Below, piece after piece: positions 53,586 through 62,987 of a stretch of DNA of 64,000 bases (the stretch's first letter is position 1; each line of letters opens with the position of its first letter). The stretch comes from Eubacterium sp. (GTDB taxonomy: Bacteria; Bacillota; Clostridia; Lachnospirales; Lachnospiraceae): contig JAIKXQ010000018.1 of NCBI GenBank assembly GCA_024684035.1, positions 26,090 through 90,089 of the forward strand, read 5' to 3'. The translations under genes and the position numbers were made by a program. The notes below the pieces were generated by a model. That model ran no database searches. It had not been told where the DNA came from and saw only the letters and a list, made by a program, of their open reading frames with translations.

Positions 53586-56063
53586 ATGAACAGAAAACGA
53601 ATCAGAAATATGGTTGTCTCGGCTGTCAGCGCAGTCGCAATGACAGCAGGCAGCATAGCAGCCATGCCGGTGACAGCACAGGCGGCGACAAAAGATTACG
53701 CGAAAGCACTGAAGCTTTCCCTGTACTTCTATGACGCAAACCAGTGCGGACCGGACACAACAGGAAACGGCCTCTCCTGGAGAAGCGCCTGCCACAACTA
53801 TGACGCGCAGGCATCTCTGGACAGCGCAGTGGGACTGGACGGAACAGCGAAGAGCATCATCCGCTCCCGGAACGGCGGAAAAAACACCGTTGATCTCTCC
53901 GGCGGATATCACGACGCGGGAGATCACATCAAATCCGCGATGACCATGGGCTTTTCCTGCGTGAGTCTTGCCTGGGCATACTACAGCTACAAGGATGTCT
54001 TCGATAAGACAGGATCCACAGACCATGCAAAATACATCATGCGTGAGATGTCGGATTATTTCATGAAGGCAACCTACCTGGATGGAAATAACAACGTGGC
54101 GGCCCTCTGCTACCTCGTGAGCGACAGCGGTGATCATGTGTATTGGCAGTCACCGGAGAATCAGACCTACCACAGACCCACCTACTGGGCAACACCTTCC
54201 CATCCGTCAGCAGATACAGCAGGTGAGATGGCAGCAGGTCTTGCGGGAACCTCACTGGCGTTCAAGGACTCCGATCCTTCCTACGCATCCAAGTGCCTGA
54301 AATACGCAAAAGCTCTCAGAGACTTTGCGAAGAAATATCCCTCCACATCCACCGAGGGAATCGGCGACATGTACAAGTCCGACTCCCAGGCAGACGATAT
54401 CGCCTGGGCAGATCTCTGGTGCCATCTGGCAGAGGGGAAAATGTCCTCCTACCATCCGATTGCTTACAACGGATCCTACGGCGGCAGCTATGACGGCTGG
54501 CTCTATTCCTGGAACAAAGTATGGGGCGGCTATGCGGCACTCCTCTCCCAGCTGGGATACAGTGCCTACACTACCGTTGTAAAAAATGACGCAGACCGTC
54601 TTCTCAAGAACCCGCAGAGCGGCCGCTACTACGTGGTCGGCGATTCCTGGGGCGCATCGAGATACAGCTGCATCTGGCAGCTCTACAGCCTGAAATACGC
54701 AGAGAAGTCCGGAGACAAACAGTATGTGAGAAACGCACAGGGTCAGATGGATTACCTGCTGGGTGATAACCCGACAGGCACAAGCTTTGTGATCGGTTAC
54801 GGAAATAAGTATCCGCTTCAGCCTCATCACAGAGCAGCCAACCAGAGCAAGGGTGTAGCAGAGCATATCCTCTATGGAACCCTCGTCGGAGGACCGAAGG
54901 ATGAGACAGGAATCTATGACGATTACTGGGAGTCCTATCAGTGTACAGAGCCGGCGCTGGATTATCAGGCCTGCTTCGTACTTGCGGCTTCCGCACTCTG
55001 CAAGGCAACCGGTCAGACAGATGCCAGCGGAGCAGACGCAGTGATCCGTAGCGCAAAAGAGTTTAACACCGGAGCAAACTTCGGAGGAGACAGCACGCCG
55101 TCACAGCCCACAGCAACTCCGAGACCAACAGCAACACCGAAGCCCACAGCAACACAGAGACCTACCCAGGCACCGTCCAATCCGACGGCAACACCGAAGC
55201 CGGGCCAGGGACAGACAAGTACTATTCAGGACGGCTGGTACTACATCAAGAACGTAAACTCCCAGAAGTATCTGACAGTTGCAGGCAACTACGCCTACGC
55301 GGCAGCAAATATCGAGATCGGCTCCGGAAACGGTGCCCAGGGACAGAAATGGTACCTTGAGAACAGAAGCGACGGATACTTCACACTGAAGTCCGGTCTT
55401 GGCAGCTACAACATCGATATCGCCTACGGAAAAGACGAGAACGAGGCCAATATCCAGATCTACAACCAGCACGGCGGAGACGCACAGCAGTTCAAAGCCC
55501 TGGCTGTAAACGGAGCATCCAACACCTACGTTATTGCCACAAAGTGCAGCAATACCGCAAAAGTATTCGACGTATACGGACGCCGCACCGCGGACGGAAC
55601 CAACGTAATGCAGTGGCAGTACACAGGAGCCGCAAACCAGCAGTGGATCTTCGAGCCTGTAAACGGACAGAGCGCACAGCCCACAGCAAAGCCAACATCC
55701 CGTCCGACATCCACACCGAAGCCCACAGCCACCCGGAAACCTGCAGAGCCCACAAAGACACCGCAGCCGTCCGACAGCGGACTTGCGCTTTCCTACAGCA
55801 TCAATGACTGGGGCAGCGGATATCAGGTGAGCCTGAAGGTCGAGAACAAAGGCAGCCGGGAAGTAAACGGCTGGACACTGAAACTGAAGAAGAGCGATGT
55901 CAATGTGGCATCCAGCTGGAACGTAAATATAAAGGAGAACGGAAGCTATTATGTGATCACACCGGTTTCCTGGAACAGCACGATCCCTGCAGGCGGCAGC
56001 GTTGAGTTCGGTATCTGCGGATCCGGACATGCATCCTCTTCGATTGGTTACACATTCTCCTGA
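53586..56063 (+). CDS. Secreted GH9 endoglucanase with beta-trefoil and CBM2-like module
   Basis: The 825-residue protein has a signal peptide (about 1-33). It has a GH9 domain (about 36-495) with the catalytic Asp pair in GGYHDAGDHIK (about 107-117), GYGNKYPLQPHHRAA (about 404-418) and a late acid (Glu in CTEPALDYQACF). A P/T linker, a ricin-type beta-trefoil (about 549-690), a second linker and a CBM2-like module (about 731-825) follow. It cuts cellulose. ATG 53586 (MNRKRIRN, a signal peptide start) is chosen over the upstream ATG 53535 since GAAAGG lies before it. Confidence 0.93.
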   Translation: MNRKRIRNMVVSAVSAVAMTAGSIAAMPVTAQAATKDYAKALKLSLYFYDANQCGPDTTGNGLSWRSACHNYDAQASLDSAVGLDGTAKSIIRSRNGGKNTVDLSGGYHDAGDHIKSAMTMGFSCVSLAWAYYSYKDVFDKTGSTDHAKYIMREMSDYFMKATYLDGNNNVAALCYLVSDSGDHVYWQSPENQTYHRPTYWATPSHPSADTAGEMAAGLAGTSLAFKDSDPSYASKCLKYAKALRDFAKKYPSTSTEGIGDMYKSDSQADDIAWADLWCHLAEGKMSSYHPIAYNGSYGGSYDGWLYSWNKVWGGYAALLSQLGYSAYTTVVKNDADRLLKNPQSGRYYVVGDSWGASRYSCIWQLYSLKYAEKSGDKQYVRNAQGQMDYLLGDNPTGTSFVIGYGNKYPLQPHHRAANQSKGVAEHILYGTLVGGPKDETGIYDDYWESYQCTEPALDYQACFVLAASALCKATGQTDASGADAVIRSAKEFNTGANFGGDSTPSQPTATPRPTATPKPTATQRPTQAPSNPTATPKPGQGQTSTIQDGWYYIKNVNSQKYLTVAGNYAYAAANIEIGSGNGAQGQKWYLENRSDGYFTLKSGLGSYNIDIAYGKDENEANIQIYNQHGGDAQQFKALAVNGASNTYVIATKCSNTAKVFDVYGRRTADGTNVMQWQYTGAANQQWIFEPVNGQSAQPTAKPTSRPTSTPKPTATRKPAEPTKTPQPSDSGLALSYSINDWGSGYQVSLKVENKGSREVNGWTLKLKKSDVNVASSWNVNIKENGSYYVITPVSWNSTIPAGGSVEFGICGSGHASSSIGYTFS

Positions 56064-56248
56064 AACGGTCTCTCTGGCGGCCTTGAGGCGAGAAACTGCG
56101 GGAAAAGAGCTTTTTTGCCGGATGCCGGAGGGGTGAAAGGGACAGAGCGAGGCTTAAAAAGCGCTGAGTACCGCTGAACTTTTCGTATCGGCCCGGGAAC
56201 TTTAAGAGAGCTTTTTGGGAGAGAAAAAGTAAAAAGGGGGAAATAAGA

Positions 56249-58810
56249 GTGAAAAGAACGGGTAACAGAAAGTCCGGCAGAATCCAAAAACTGCTGGGCG
56301 TACTCCTGGCGGTATGTATGGTGTTCACAGCATCTTTGAGCACCGCTTTTGCGTACACATCCGACCAGGGCAACGGCAACTACAGCAATCCGGTAATTTT
56401 TGCCGATTATCCGGATGTATGTACGATCAAGGTGGGATCTTCCTACTACATGGTATCTTCCAGTATCAGTTACATTCCGGCGCTTCCGATTCTGAAATCG
56501 GACGATCTGGTAAACTGGGAGATTGTCTCCTATGCGGTAGACAGAATTGACGTCGGTATGGACGGAATTGACCGCACACATGCAGATGCCTACAACATGC
56601 AGAACGGTAAAAATGTATATGCAAAGGGTACCTGGGCACCGAGCCTGAAGTACAAAAACGGTACATTCTATGTGACCTTTGCGTCGCTGGATCTCGGCAA
56701 GACCTTTGTGTGCACGCACAAGGCGCCGCTGGACAACACCAAATGGAATGTCAGCGCGATTCAGGGTATCGGATATGCCCATGACGCGGATCTCTTCTTC
56801 GACACAGACGGAAAGACATATCTTGTGAGTGGAGGCTGCAGCATCATCGAGCTGAACGACGACTGCAGATCCGTGAAGAGAGGCGGACTGAACAAAAAGC
56901 TCTTCGATGGCGGAAACTCGCATGACGGAAACCGAATCTTCCGCACAAAAGGATACTACTACATTCTCTCGACACCGATCAAAGACGGCGGATGGCAGAG
57001 AATTGAGAAGTGCTGGAGATCCAGAACGCTCACAGGAAACTGGGAACAGAAGGTAATTCTGGATGACGGTGCGAACCATCAGGTATGTATCGTGGAGGAC
57101 GGACAGTACAACTGGGCAATGCTCTTTGAGGATCACGGGGCAGTCGGCAGAATTCCGAAACTTGCACCGGTGACCTGGCAGAATAACTGGCCGATGATCG
57201 GTATCAACGGAAACGCAAAGGTACCGGCTTCCTACAGAAAACCGGCAGCCGGCAGCGGCGTGAAGAGAATCGGAACCACAGATGAATTCAACTCCGGAAA
57301 CCTGAATCTTCAGTGGCAGTGGAACCACAACCCGGACAACAGCAAGTGGTCGATGAGCGCGCGTAAGGGCTGGCTCCGTCTCGGAACCTCCTACGCAAAG
57401 GATCTCACATCCGCCCGCAACACGCTGGGTGAGAGAATGCAGGGACCGACCTGCTGCGGATGGGTAAAACTGGACGTTTCCAATCTGAAGCCGGGGCAGA
57501 TTGCGGGACTTTCCATGTTCCATGCAAAATACGGATATATCGGAGTCCGCAACGATTACGGAACCAAGAAACTGGTACAGTATAACGTAGGCGGCAGAGA
57601 GTATGTCACAAACCTGTCAGGAAACACAGTATATCTGAAAATCGATGCAAGCAGTCTGAATGATACGGCATCCTTCTACTACAGCTACAATGAGAATTCC
57701 TGGACAAAATTCGGAGACAATCTGAAGATGGAGTTCTTCTACAAACTCTGGTACATCGGCTACCGTTTCGGCCTGTTCAACTACACAACCGGAAGCGATA
57801 CATCCGGTTATGCGGACTTTGATTTCTTCCGCTTCAGCCAGCAGCAGAGCGGAACGTCAAGAGCAACGGCGGATCCGGAGGTCAATGGCGGCAGTGCTCC
57901 CGTGATTACACAGGCACCTACCGCGGCACCTACCGCAGCACCGACTGCAGCACCTCAGCCGTCGCAGGGTGAGAGCGCTTCCGTTGCCGACGGCTGGTAT
58001 TACATCAAGAATGTAAATTCCCGGAAATACCTTCAGGTTGCAGGAAACGCAGGAAAGAATGCGGCAAACATCGAGATCGGAACCGGCAGCGGCTCTGAGG
58101 GACAGAAATGGTATCTGCAGAACAGAGGCAGCGGATATTTCACACTGAAATCCGCACTCGGAAATTACAACTGTGATATCGCATACGGTAAGGACGAGAA
58201 CGAGGCAAACGTTCAGATCTATGACGCACATGGCGCAGATGCACAGCAGTTCTCGGCAAGAAAGATTGACGGAACATCCAATACATACGCGATTGCAACA
58301 AAATGCAGCAGCGGCACAAAGGTATTCGATGTATACGGACGCCGCACAGCAGACGGAACAAATGTCATGCAGTGGCAGTACACCGGCGGTACAAACCAGC
58401 AGTGGATCTTTGAACCGGTCAGCGGACAGAGCGCTCAGCCGACAGCAGGACCGACGCAGCGTCCGACAGCGGCACCGACACAGAGACCGGCCGATCCGAC
58501 GAAGGCACCGCAGCCTTCCGGAAAAGGACTGGTGCTCTCCTACGGCATCAATGACTGGGGCAGCGGTTATCAGGTCAACATGAAAGTCAAAAACGAAGGC
58601 GGTACAGCAGTGAACGGCTGGACGCTGAAAATCAAGAAGAGCGATATCAATGTCGCATCCTTCTGGAATGTCAAAGTAGCCGAGAGCGGAGATTCCTATG
58701 TGATTACTCCTCTCGACTGGAACAGAAGCATTCCTGCAGGAGGAAGTATAGAGTTCGGTATCTGCGGATCCGGACACGCTTCCTCTTCGATCGGATACAC
58801 CTTCTCCTGA
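56249..58810 (+). CDS. Secreted GH43 enzyme (beta-xylosidase/arabinofuranosidase type) with beta-trefoil and CBM2-like module
   Basis: The 853-residue protein starts at GTG 56249 after AAAAAGGGGG, with a signal peptide (about 1-36). The GH43 domain (about 45-330) has NPVIFADYPDVCTIKVGSSYY, AKGTWAPSLKYKNG and AHDADLFFDTDGKTYLV. A beta-sandwich accessory domain (about 345-530; WSMSARKGWLRL, GPTCCGWVKLDVS, SFYYSYNENSW) follows, as in GH43 beta-xylosidases with a DUF1349-like C-domain. Then come a P/T/A linker, a beta-trefoil (about 581-720) and a CBM2-like module (about 759-853). Substrate is arabinoxylan by context. Confidence 0.88.
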   Translation: MKRTGNRKSGRIQKLLGVLLAVCMVFTASLSTAFAYTSDQGNGNYSNPVIFADYPDVCTIKVGSSYYMVSSSISYIPALPILKSDDLVNWEIVSYAVDRIDVGMDGIDRTHADAYNMQNGKNVYAKGTWAPSLKYKNGTFYVTFASLDLGKTFVCTHKAPLDNTKWNVSAIQGIGYAHDADLFFDTDGKTYLVSGGCSIIELNDDCRSVKRGGLNKKLFDGGNSHDGNRIFRTKGYYYILSTPIKDGGWQRIEKCWRSRTLTGNWEQKVILDDGANHQVCIVEDGQYNWAMLFEDHGAVGRIPKLAPVTWQNNWPMIGINGNAKVPASYRKPAAGSGVKRIGTTDEFNSGNLNLQWQWNHNPDNSKWSMSARKGWLRLGTSYAKDLTSARNTLGERMQGPTCCGWVKLDVSNLKPGQIAGLSMFHAKYGYIGVRNDYGTKKLVQYNVGGREYVTNLSGNTVYLKIDASSLNDTASFYYSYNENSWTKFGDNLKMEFFYKLWYIGYRFGLFNYTTGSDTSGYADFDFFRFSQQQSGTSRATADPEVNGGSAPVITQAPTAAPTAAPTAAPQPSQGESASVADGWYYIKNVNSRKYLQVAGNAGKNAANIEIGTGSGSEGQKWYLQNRGSGYFTLKSALGNYNCDIAYGKDENEANVQIYDAHGADAQQFSARKIDGTSNTYAIATKCSSGTKVFDVYGRRTADGTNVMQWQYTGGTNQQWIFEPVSGQSAQPTAGPTQRPTAAPTQRPADPTKAPQPSGKGLVLSYGINDWGSGYQVNMKVKNEGGTAVNGWTLKIKKSDINVASFWNVKVAESGDSYVITPLDWNRSIPAGGSIEFGICGSGHASSSIGYTFS

Positions 58811-58925
58811 GAGATGATCTGCGTTGCATGATTGTATTTTTAAGTGGAAAAAGTCCCCGGAAGAGCCGTACGGCTTATGAGGCTGCTGCGGCTATGTCAT
58901 GGCCGGAGTGAACGGTACGGAAAGA

Positions 58926-58973
58926 AAAAGAAACAGGTGTGTCTGGTTCTGGCACACCTGTTTCTTTTTTTTA
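58926..58973 (+). terminator. Terminator of the last CAZyme gene
   Basis: AAGAAACAGGTGTG pairs with CACACCTGTTTCTT around an 11-nt loop, then T6-8. Confidence 0.9.
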
Positions 58974-59079
58974 ACGTTTTTGGGTATATGTATTAAATTT
59001 GTCAACAGTTACCGTGTTTTAAAGTCTCCGGTTTTACTTAAAGAAACCCGTCCATCGGTGTTTCCCTTTGTGCATTTGA

Positions 59080-59424
59080 TCAGGTACCTGCCGGAGAATA
59101 AGTGCTGATCATGCACTGGTTTCTGAACTTCGTAGGAGAACAGCCATAGATCATTTTGAATATTCTGTTGAAAGATGAAATGCTCTGGAAACCGGCCCTC
59201 ATGGCGATATCCGTGATGGAATAATCGGAAGTCCGGAGCATCTCGGCAGCTGCCTTCGTGCGAATCTTGTTCAGATAGTCACAGAAATTACTGTGCGTGT
59301 AGGATTTGAACTGCCTGGACACGTAGTACTTGCTGAAGCCCAGCGAGTCAGCTACGGTATCAAGAGTGATCGCCTCCGCGTAATGATTGTTGATGAAAAA
59401 TAAAAGCTTTTCCTCGGTGATCAT
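59080..59424 (-). CDS. Minimal AraC-type transcriptional regulator (DNA-binding domain only)
   Basis: The 114-residue protein consists of the two AraC helix-turn-helix motifs: LDTVADSLGFSKYYVSRQFKSYTHSNFCDYLNKIRTKAAAEMLR (first) and ITDIAMRAGFQSISSFNRIFKMIYGCSPTKFR (second). No cupin or sensor domain precedes it. It sits convergent to the CAZyme cluster, so a link to polysaccharide response is plausible but not shown. The start is ATG 59424 (MITEEKLLFFINNHY). Confidence 0.85.
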   Translation of the reverse strand: MITEEKLLFFINNHYAEAITLDTVADSLGFSKYYVSRQFKSYTHSNFCDYLNKIRTKAAAEMLRTSDYSITDIAMRAGFQSISSFNRIFKMIYGCSPTKFRNQCMISTYSPAGT

Positions 59425-59829
59425 ACCATATCACATTCCCCCTCAATGTAGTATCGTTTGATTTCGATATCAAAAATATCGGTATTTTCACAAAAATAAT
59501 GGATAAATGTGCAAAATACTGATTTTTGTTCATAAAAATGTAAATTTATAGTAATTATAACATTCTTTTTTTTAGAAAAACAACAAAATGATCATAAAAA
59601 TGTCAAAATGATGTACTTTACAAGAATAAAATACATATAAAATTTAATAGCTTTCATAGGTGAATATGCGGTATACATAAAAGGTTTATGAGCGAAAACG
59701 CGTTTCCGTTTGCGTCAGAGACAGCCGGAACGAAAGTACAGATATGTGACATTGCGTTAATGATGGCTATTAACGATTAAGAATGGACAATATTAATTAA
59801 ATAAAGAAAAGAAAAATTAGAGAAGCCTA

Positions 59830-59858
59830 TTGACAGGGGCGTTTAATTGTTGTTAGAC
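59830..59858 (+). promoter_or_regulatory. Promoter upstream of feoA
   Basis: TTGACA (59830-59835), 17-bp spacer, TTAGAC (59853-59858), about 125 bp before the feoA start codon. No clear Fur or DtxR box was identified. Confidence 0.6.
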
Positions 59859-59896
59859 TGAATTAATGAAACAGGGAGTTAGATAGACGACAAAGG

Positions 59897-59923
59897 GCAC
59901 ATCGCAGGTGATGTGCGTTTTTT
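59897..59923 (+). terminator. Leader hairpin with T tract before feoA (possible attenuator)
   Basis: GCACATC (59897-59903) pairs with GATGTGC (59910-59916), then GTTTTTT. It lies between the promoter and the feoA start, so readthrough may be controlled. Confidence 0.65.
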
Positions 59924-59981
59924 GAGACTTCTTGTTAGAGAAAACAAATACATGTTAATCATGTGGAAGGGTGATGAGACG

Positions 59982-60203
59982 ATGAAGACATTGAGAGACA
60001 TTTCGGTCGGCGAATCTGCGGAAGTGCTGAAAATCCATGGCGAAGGCGCTCTGAAGAAGAGAATCATGGACATGGGAATCACAAAAGGTACAAAAGTCTA
60101 CGTTCGAAAAGTAGCGCCTCTTGGAGATCCGGTAGAGGTGACGGTACGTGGATATGAGCTTTCTCTGAGAAAAGAGGATGCGGATATTCTGGAGATGAGA
60201 TAA
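59982..60203 (+). CDS. feoA: Ferrous iron transport protein A
   Basis: The 73-residue protein has a small SH3-like FeoA domain (MKTLRDISVGESAEVLKI...RIMDMGITKGTKVYV...PVEVTVRGYELSLRKEDADIL). FeoA supports FeoB, probably at the GTPase domain. ATG 59982 follows GGAAGGGTG with correct spacing; a longer in-frame start at 59913 lies in the attenuator. It is 88 bp from feoB. Confidence 0.92.
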   Translation: MKTLRDISVGESAEVLKIHGEGALKKRIMDMGITKGTKVYVRKVAPLGDPVEVTVRGYELSLRKEDADILEMR

Positions 60204-60290
60204 ATATCTGCAAAAAAGCTTTGATCTGCACCTGTGACCGGTGTGAACAATGAATCAAAAATCTTGGAATGAGGAGGAATACAGCCAAAA

Positions 60291-62450
60291 ATGGAAATGA
60301 AAATTGCACTGGCGGGAAACCCGAACTGTGGTAAAACCACACTGTTCAATGATCTGACCGGCAGTAACCAGTACGTAGGAAACTGGCCGGGCGTTACGGT
60401 AGAGAAGAAAGAGGGACGCTTAAAGGGACATAAGGATGTGATCATTCAGGATCTTCCCGGAATCTACTCCCTCAGCCCTTATACAATGGAAGAAGTTGTC
60501 ACCAGAAACTATCTGGTGAACGAGAAACCGGATGTGGTTCTCAACATCGTGGATGGAACGAACATTGAGAGAAACCTGTATCTCACCACACAGCTGGTGG
60601 AGATCGGACTTCCGGTAGTTGTCGCCATCAACATGATGGATATCGTGAGAAAGAACGGCGACAGCATCGATATCAAGAAGCTTGGCAAAGAACTGGGCTG
60701 CCGCGTGATTGAGATTTCCGCCCTCAAAGGAGATGCCACAAAGGAAGCAGCAGAACTCTGTATCGCAGTTGCGCAGGAGAAAAATACCCGTGAACTTCCT
60801 CACGTGTTTGTGGGAAGCGTGGAGCACGCCATTGCCCACATCGAGGAGTCTCTGGAGGGAATGGTGGATCAGAGCGAACTTCGCTGGTTTGCCATCAAGG
60901 CTTTCGAGAGAGATGAGAAGGCTCTGGAAGGACTGGATCTCAGCGGCAGTGTAAAGAGTCACATTGATGCTCACATTGCAGACTGCGAAAAGGAACTGGA
61001 TGATGACTCGGAGAGTATCATCACAAACCAGAGATACAACTACATCACCGAACTTGTAAAGAAGACCGTGAGAAAAGGAAAAGCGGCGGGAAGCCTCACA
61101 ATGTCTGACAAGATCGACCGCATTGTGACAAACAGATTCCTGGCACTTCCGATTTTTGCGGTTGTTATGTTCCTGGTGTACTATGTTTCGGTTACGACAA
61201 TTGGAACTATCGTTACTGATTGGACAAACGATACCCTTTTTGGCGAGTGGATTCAGCCTGCTGTTCAGACTCTTCTGGAGAATGCGGGAGCTGCCGAATG
61301 GGTTGTTTCACTGGTTGTTGACGGTATCATCGGCGGCTTGGCAGCGCCCATCGGCTTTGTTCCCCAGATGGCTATTGTTTTCCTCTTCCTCTCTTTCCTG
61401 GAGGACTGCGGTTACATGGCGAGGGTTGCCTTCATCATGGATCGTGCCTTCCGTAAATTCGGCCTTTCCGGAAAGAGCTTTATTCCTTTCCTGATCTCCT
61501 CCGGCTGTGGAGTTCCCGGAATTATGGCGACACGTACCATCGAGAGTGAGAAGGATCGCCGGATGACCATGATCACAACGACAATGATTCCCTGCGGAGC
61601 CAAGCTCCCGGTAATCGCGGCCATCGCCGGCTTTATCATGGGCGGCGCATGGTGGATGGCACCGGCCTGCTACTTCGGCGGAATTGCTGTTGTAATCATC
61701 TACTGTATCATTTTGAAGAAGACAAGATTCTTTGCAGGAGATCCGATTCCCTTCGTTATGGAGCTGCCCCAGTATCATATGCCGGCACTCAAGGGAGTTC
61801 TTCTCCACGTATGGGAGAGAGTATGGGCCTTCATGAAGAAAGCCGGAACAATTCTCTTCGTATGTTGTGCAGTTATGTGGTTCCTGGCAAGCTTTGGCTT
61901 TGCAGACGGCACCTTCGGTCTTGTGGAATCCAAGGATTCCATTCTGGCGGCAATCGGAGGCTTCCTTGCTCCGATCTTTGCTCCGCTTGGTTTCGGAAGC
62001 TGGCAGACAGTATCCGCCACACTTTCCGGTTTTGTTGCAAAGGAAGGACTTGTGTCCACCATGTCTCTGCTCTCCTCTATCGGAGAAGAAGTGGAAGAAT
62101 ATACAGCTGCCTACCATGCGGCTTACATGGCATTCTTCCCGACAACCATGGCTGCAGTTTCTTACCTGATGTTCAACCTCTTTGATTCACCCTGCCTTGC
62201 GGCTATCTCCACAATGGCAAAGGAGATCGGAGGAAGAAAGTACTTCTGGTTCGCGATCCTGTTCCAGAACGTAGGCGCTTATGTAGTAACACTGATCATC
62301 TATCAGCTGGTAGGACTTGCTGTAGGTCAGGTGGCCTTCAGCGCATGGACAGTCGTTGCAGGAGTTCTGCTTCTTGGCGTTCTCTATCTTCTGTTCCGCA
62401 GAGATCCGAACAAAAAGAAAGCTTCGGTATTAAAAGCATCCGGAATCTGA
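60291..62450 (+). CDS. feoB: Ferrous iron transporter B
   Basis: The 719-residue protein has an N-terminal G domain with G1 GNPNCGKTT (about 9-17), the WPGVTVE switch region (about 30-37), G3 DLPGIYSL (about 49) and G4 NMMD (about 114-117). It also has a helical domain and a membrane region with about 8-11 helices, including two Gate domains (FLVYYVSVTTIG and the CGVPG segment near 405). It imports Fe2+. The C-terminal end RRDPNKKKASVLKASGI is short and basic. RBS GAGGAGGAA. Confidence 0.94.
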   Translation: MEMKIALAGNPNCGKTTLFNDLTGSNQYVGNWPGVTVEKKEGRLKGHKDVIIQDLPGIYSLSPYTMEEVVTRNYLVNEKPDVVLNIVDGTNIERNLYLTTQLVEIGLPVVVAINMMDIVRKNGDSIDIKKLGKELGCRVIEISALKGDATKEAAELCIAVAQEKNTRELPHVFVGSVEHAIAHIEESLEGMVDQSELRWFAIKAFERDEKALEGLDLSGSVKSHIDAHIADCEKELDDDSESIITNQRYNYITELVKKTVRKGKAAGSLTMSDKIDRIVTNRFLALPIFAVVMFLVYYVSVTTIGTIVTDWTNDTLFGEWIQPAVQTLLENAGAAEWVVSLVVDGIIGGLAAPIGFVPQMAIVFLFLSFLEDCGYMARVAFIMDRAFRKFGLSGKSFIPFLISSGCGVPGIMATRTIESEKDRRMTMITTTMIPCGAKLPVIAAIAGFIMGGAWWMAPACYFGGIAVVIIYCIILKKTRFFAGDPIPFVMELPQYHMPALKGVLLHVWERVWAFMKKAGTILFVCCAVMWFLASFGFADGTFGLVESKDSILAAIGGFLAPIFAPLGFGSWQTVSATLSGFVAKEGLVSTMSLLSSIGEEVEEYTAAYHAAYMAFFPTTMAAVSYLMFNLFDSPCLAAISTMAKEIGGRKYFWFAILFQNVGAYVVTLIIYQLVGLAVGQVAFSAWTVVAGVLLLGVLYLLFRRDPNKKKASVLKASGI

Positions 62451-62515
62451 TGTATACTGATGGAGAACACGGAAGGATCTGTAATCTCCGACATTGTTGA
62501 TAAGTTGTAAATCAT

Positions 62516-62566
62516 GCTTCGCTTTTGTGGATAGCGCCGGCCACGGCGCGTCTGCAAAAGCGGAGC
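62516..62566 (+). promoter_or_regulatory. Nested hairpin between feoB and the Cys-rich gene
   Basis: GCTTCGCTTTTG (62516-62527) pairs with CAAAAGCGGAGC (62555-62566), enclosing GCGCCG-GCCA-CGGCGC (62534-62549). It is not followed by a T run, so it may limit mRNA decay or set the relative level of the small gene. Confidence 0.6.
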
Positions 62567-62602
62567 TCTTTGGATTAAGAACGGCGCGAAGGAGGTGTCG
62601 GT

Positions 62603-62758
62603 ATGGTAGCGAATATTGTTGTAATCGCATGTGTAGCAGCCCTGCTTGGTCTGGCTGTGAGAAAAATAGTATCTGACAAGAAAAAAGGTGTTTCATCCTG
62701 TGGCTGTGGCTGCAGCGGATGCAGCAAAAGCTGTCATACGGAGAAAGACACGAAATAG
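62603..62758 (+). CDS. FeoB-associated Cys-rich membrane protein
   Basis: A 51-residue protein found by reading the gap downstream of feoB. One N-terminal membrane helix (NIVVIACVAALLGLAV) is followed by KIVSDKKKGVSS and a CGCGCSGCSKSC cluster. Its start follows GAAGGAGGTG. This matches the family of short Cys-rich proteins that follow feoB in Clostridia and may help iron transfer or sensing. It is cotranscribed with feoB by position. Confidence 0.87.
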   Translation: MVANIVVIACVAALLGLAVRKIVSDKKKGVSSCGCGCSGCSKSCHTEKDTK

Positions 62759-62799
62759 AGCATATTTCATAAACATAAGAATCTATATCAATGTATTAC

Positions 62800-62829
62800 A
62801 GGGCTGTTCGGCAACGAATGGCCCTTTTT
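62800..62829 (+). terminator. Terminator of feo operon
   Basis: AGGGC-TG-TTCG-GCAA-CGAA-TG-GCCCT, then TTTT, 40 bp after the stop. Confidence 0.85.
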
Positions 62830-62987
62830 GAATCTTGCAAGAGTGTTTCAATTGAGATAAGAGAGACTGTCTTTGGAAAATACAGAAGATAGTTGTGGAA
62901 AATCTAAATAAATTGACCTATAATCGGAATTGACTGAAAATTAGTGAGGTGTAAGCAAACCATACAGAAGGGAAAAAGTCATGTTAG

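Larger units (their letters stand above)
59425..59981. other. AT-rich region between AraC-type gene and feoA
   Basis: 557 bp, strongly AT-rich from 59460 to 59660. It contains the feoA promoter and a hairpin attenuator (next entries). It is also the region where AraC gene control elements should be. No gene recognised. Confidence 0.5.
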
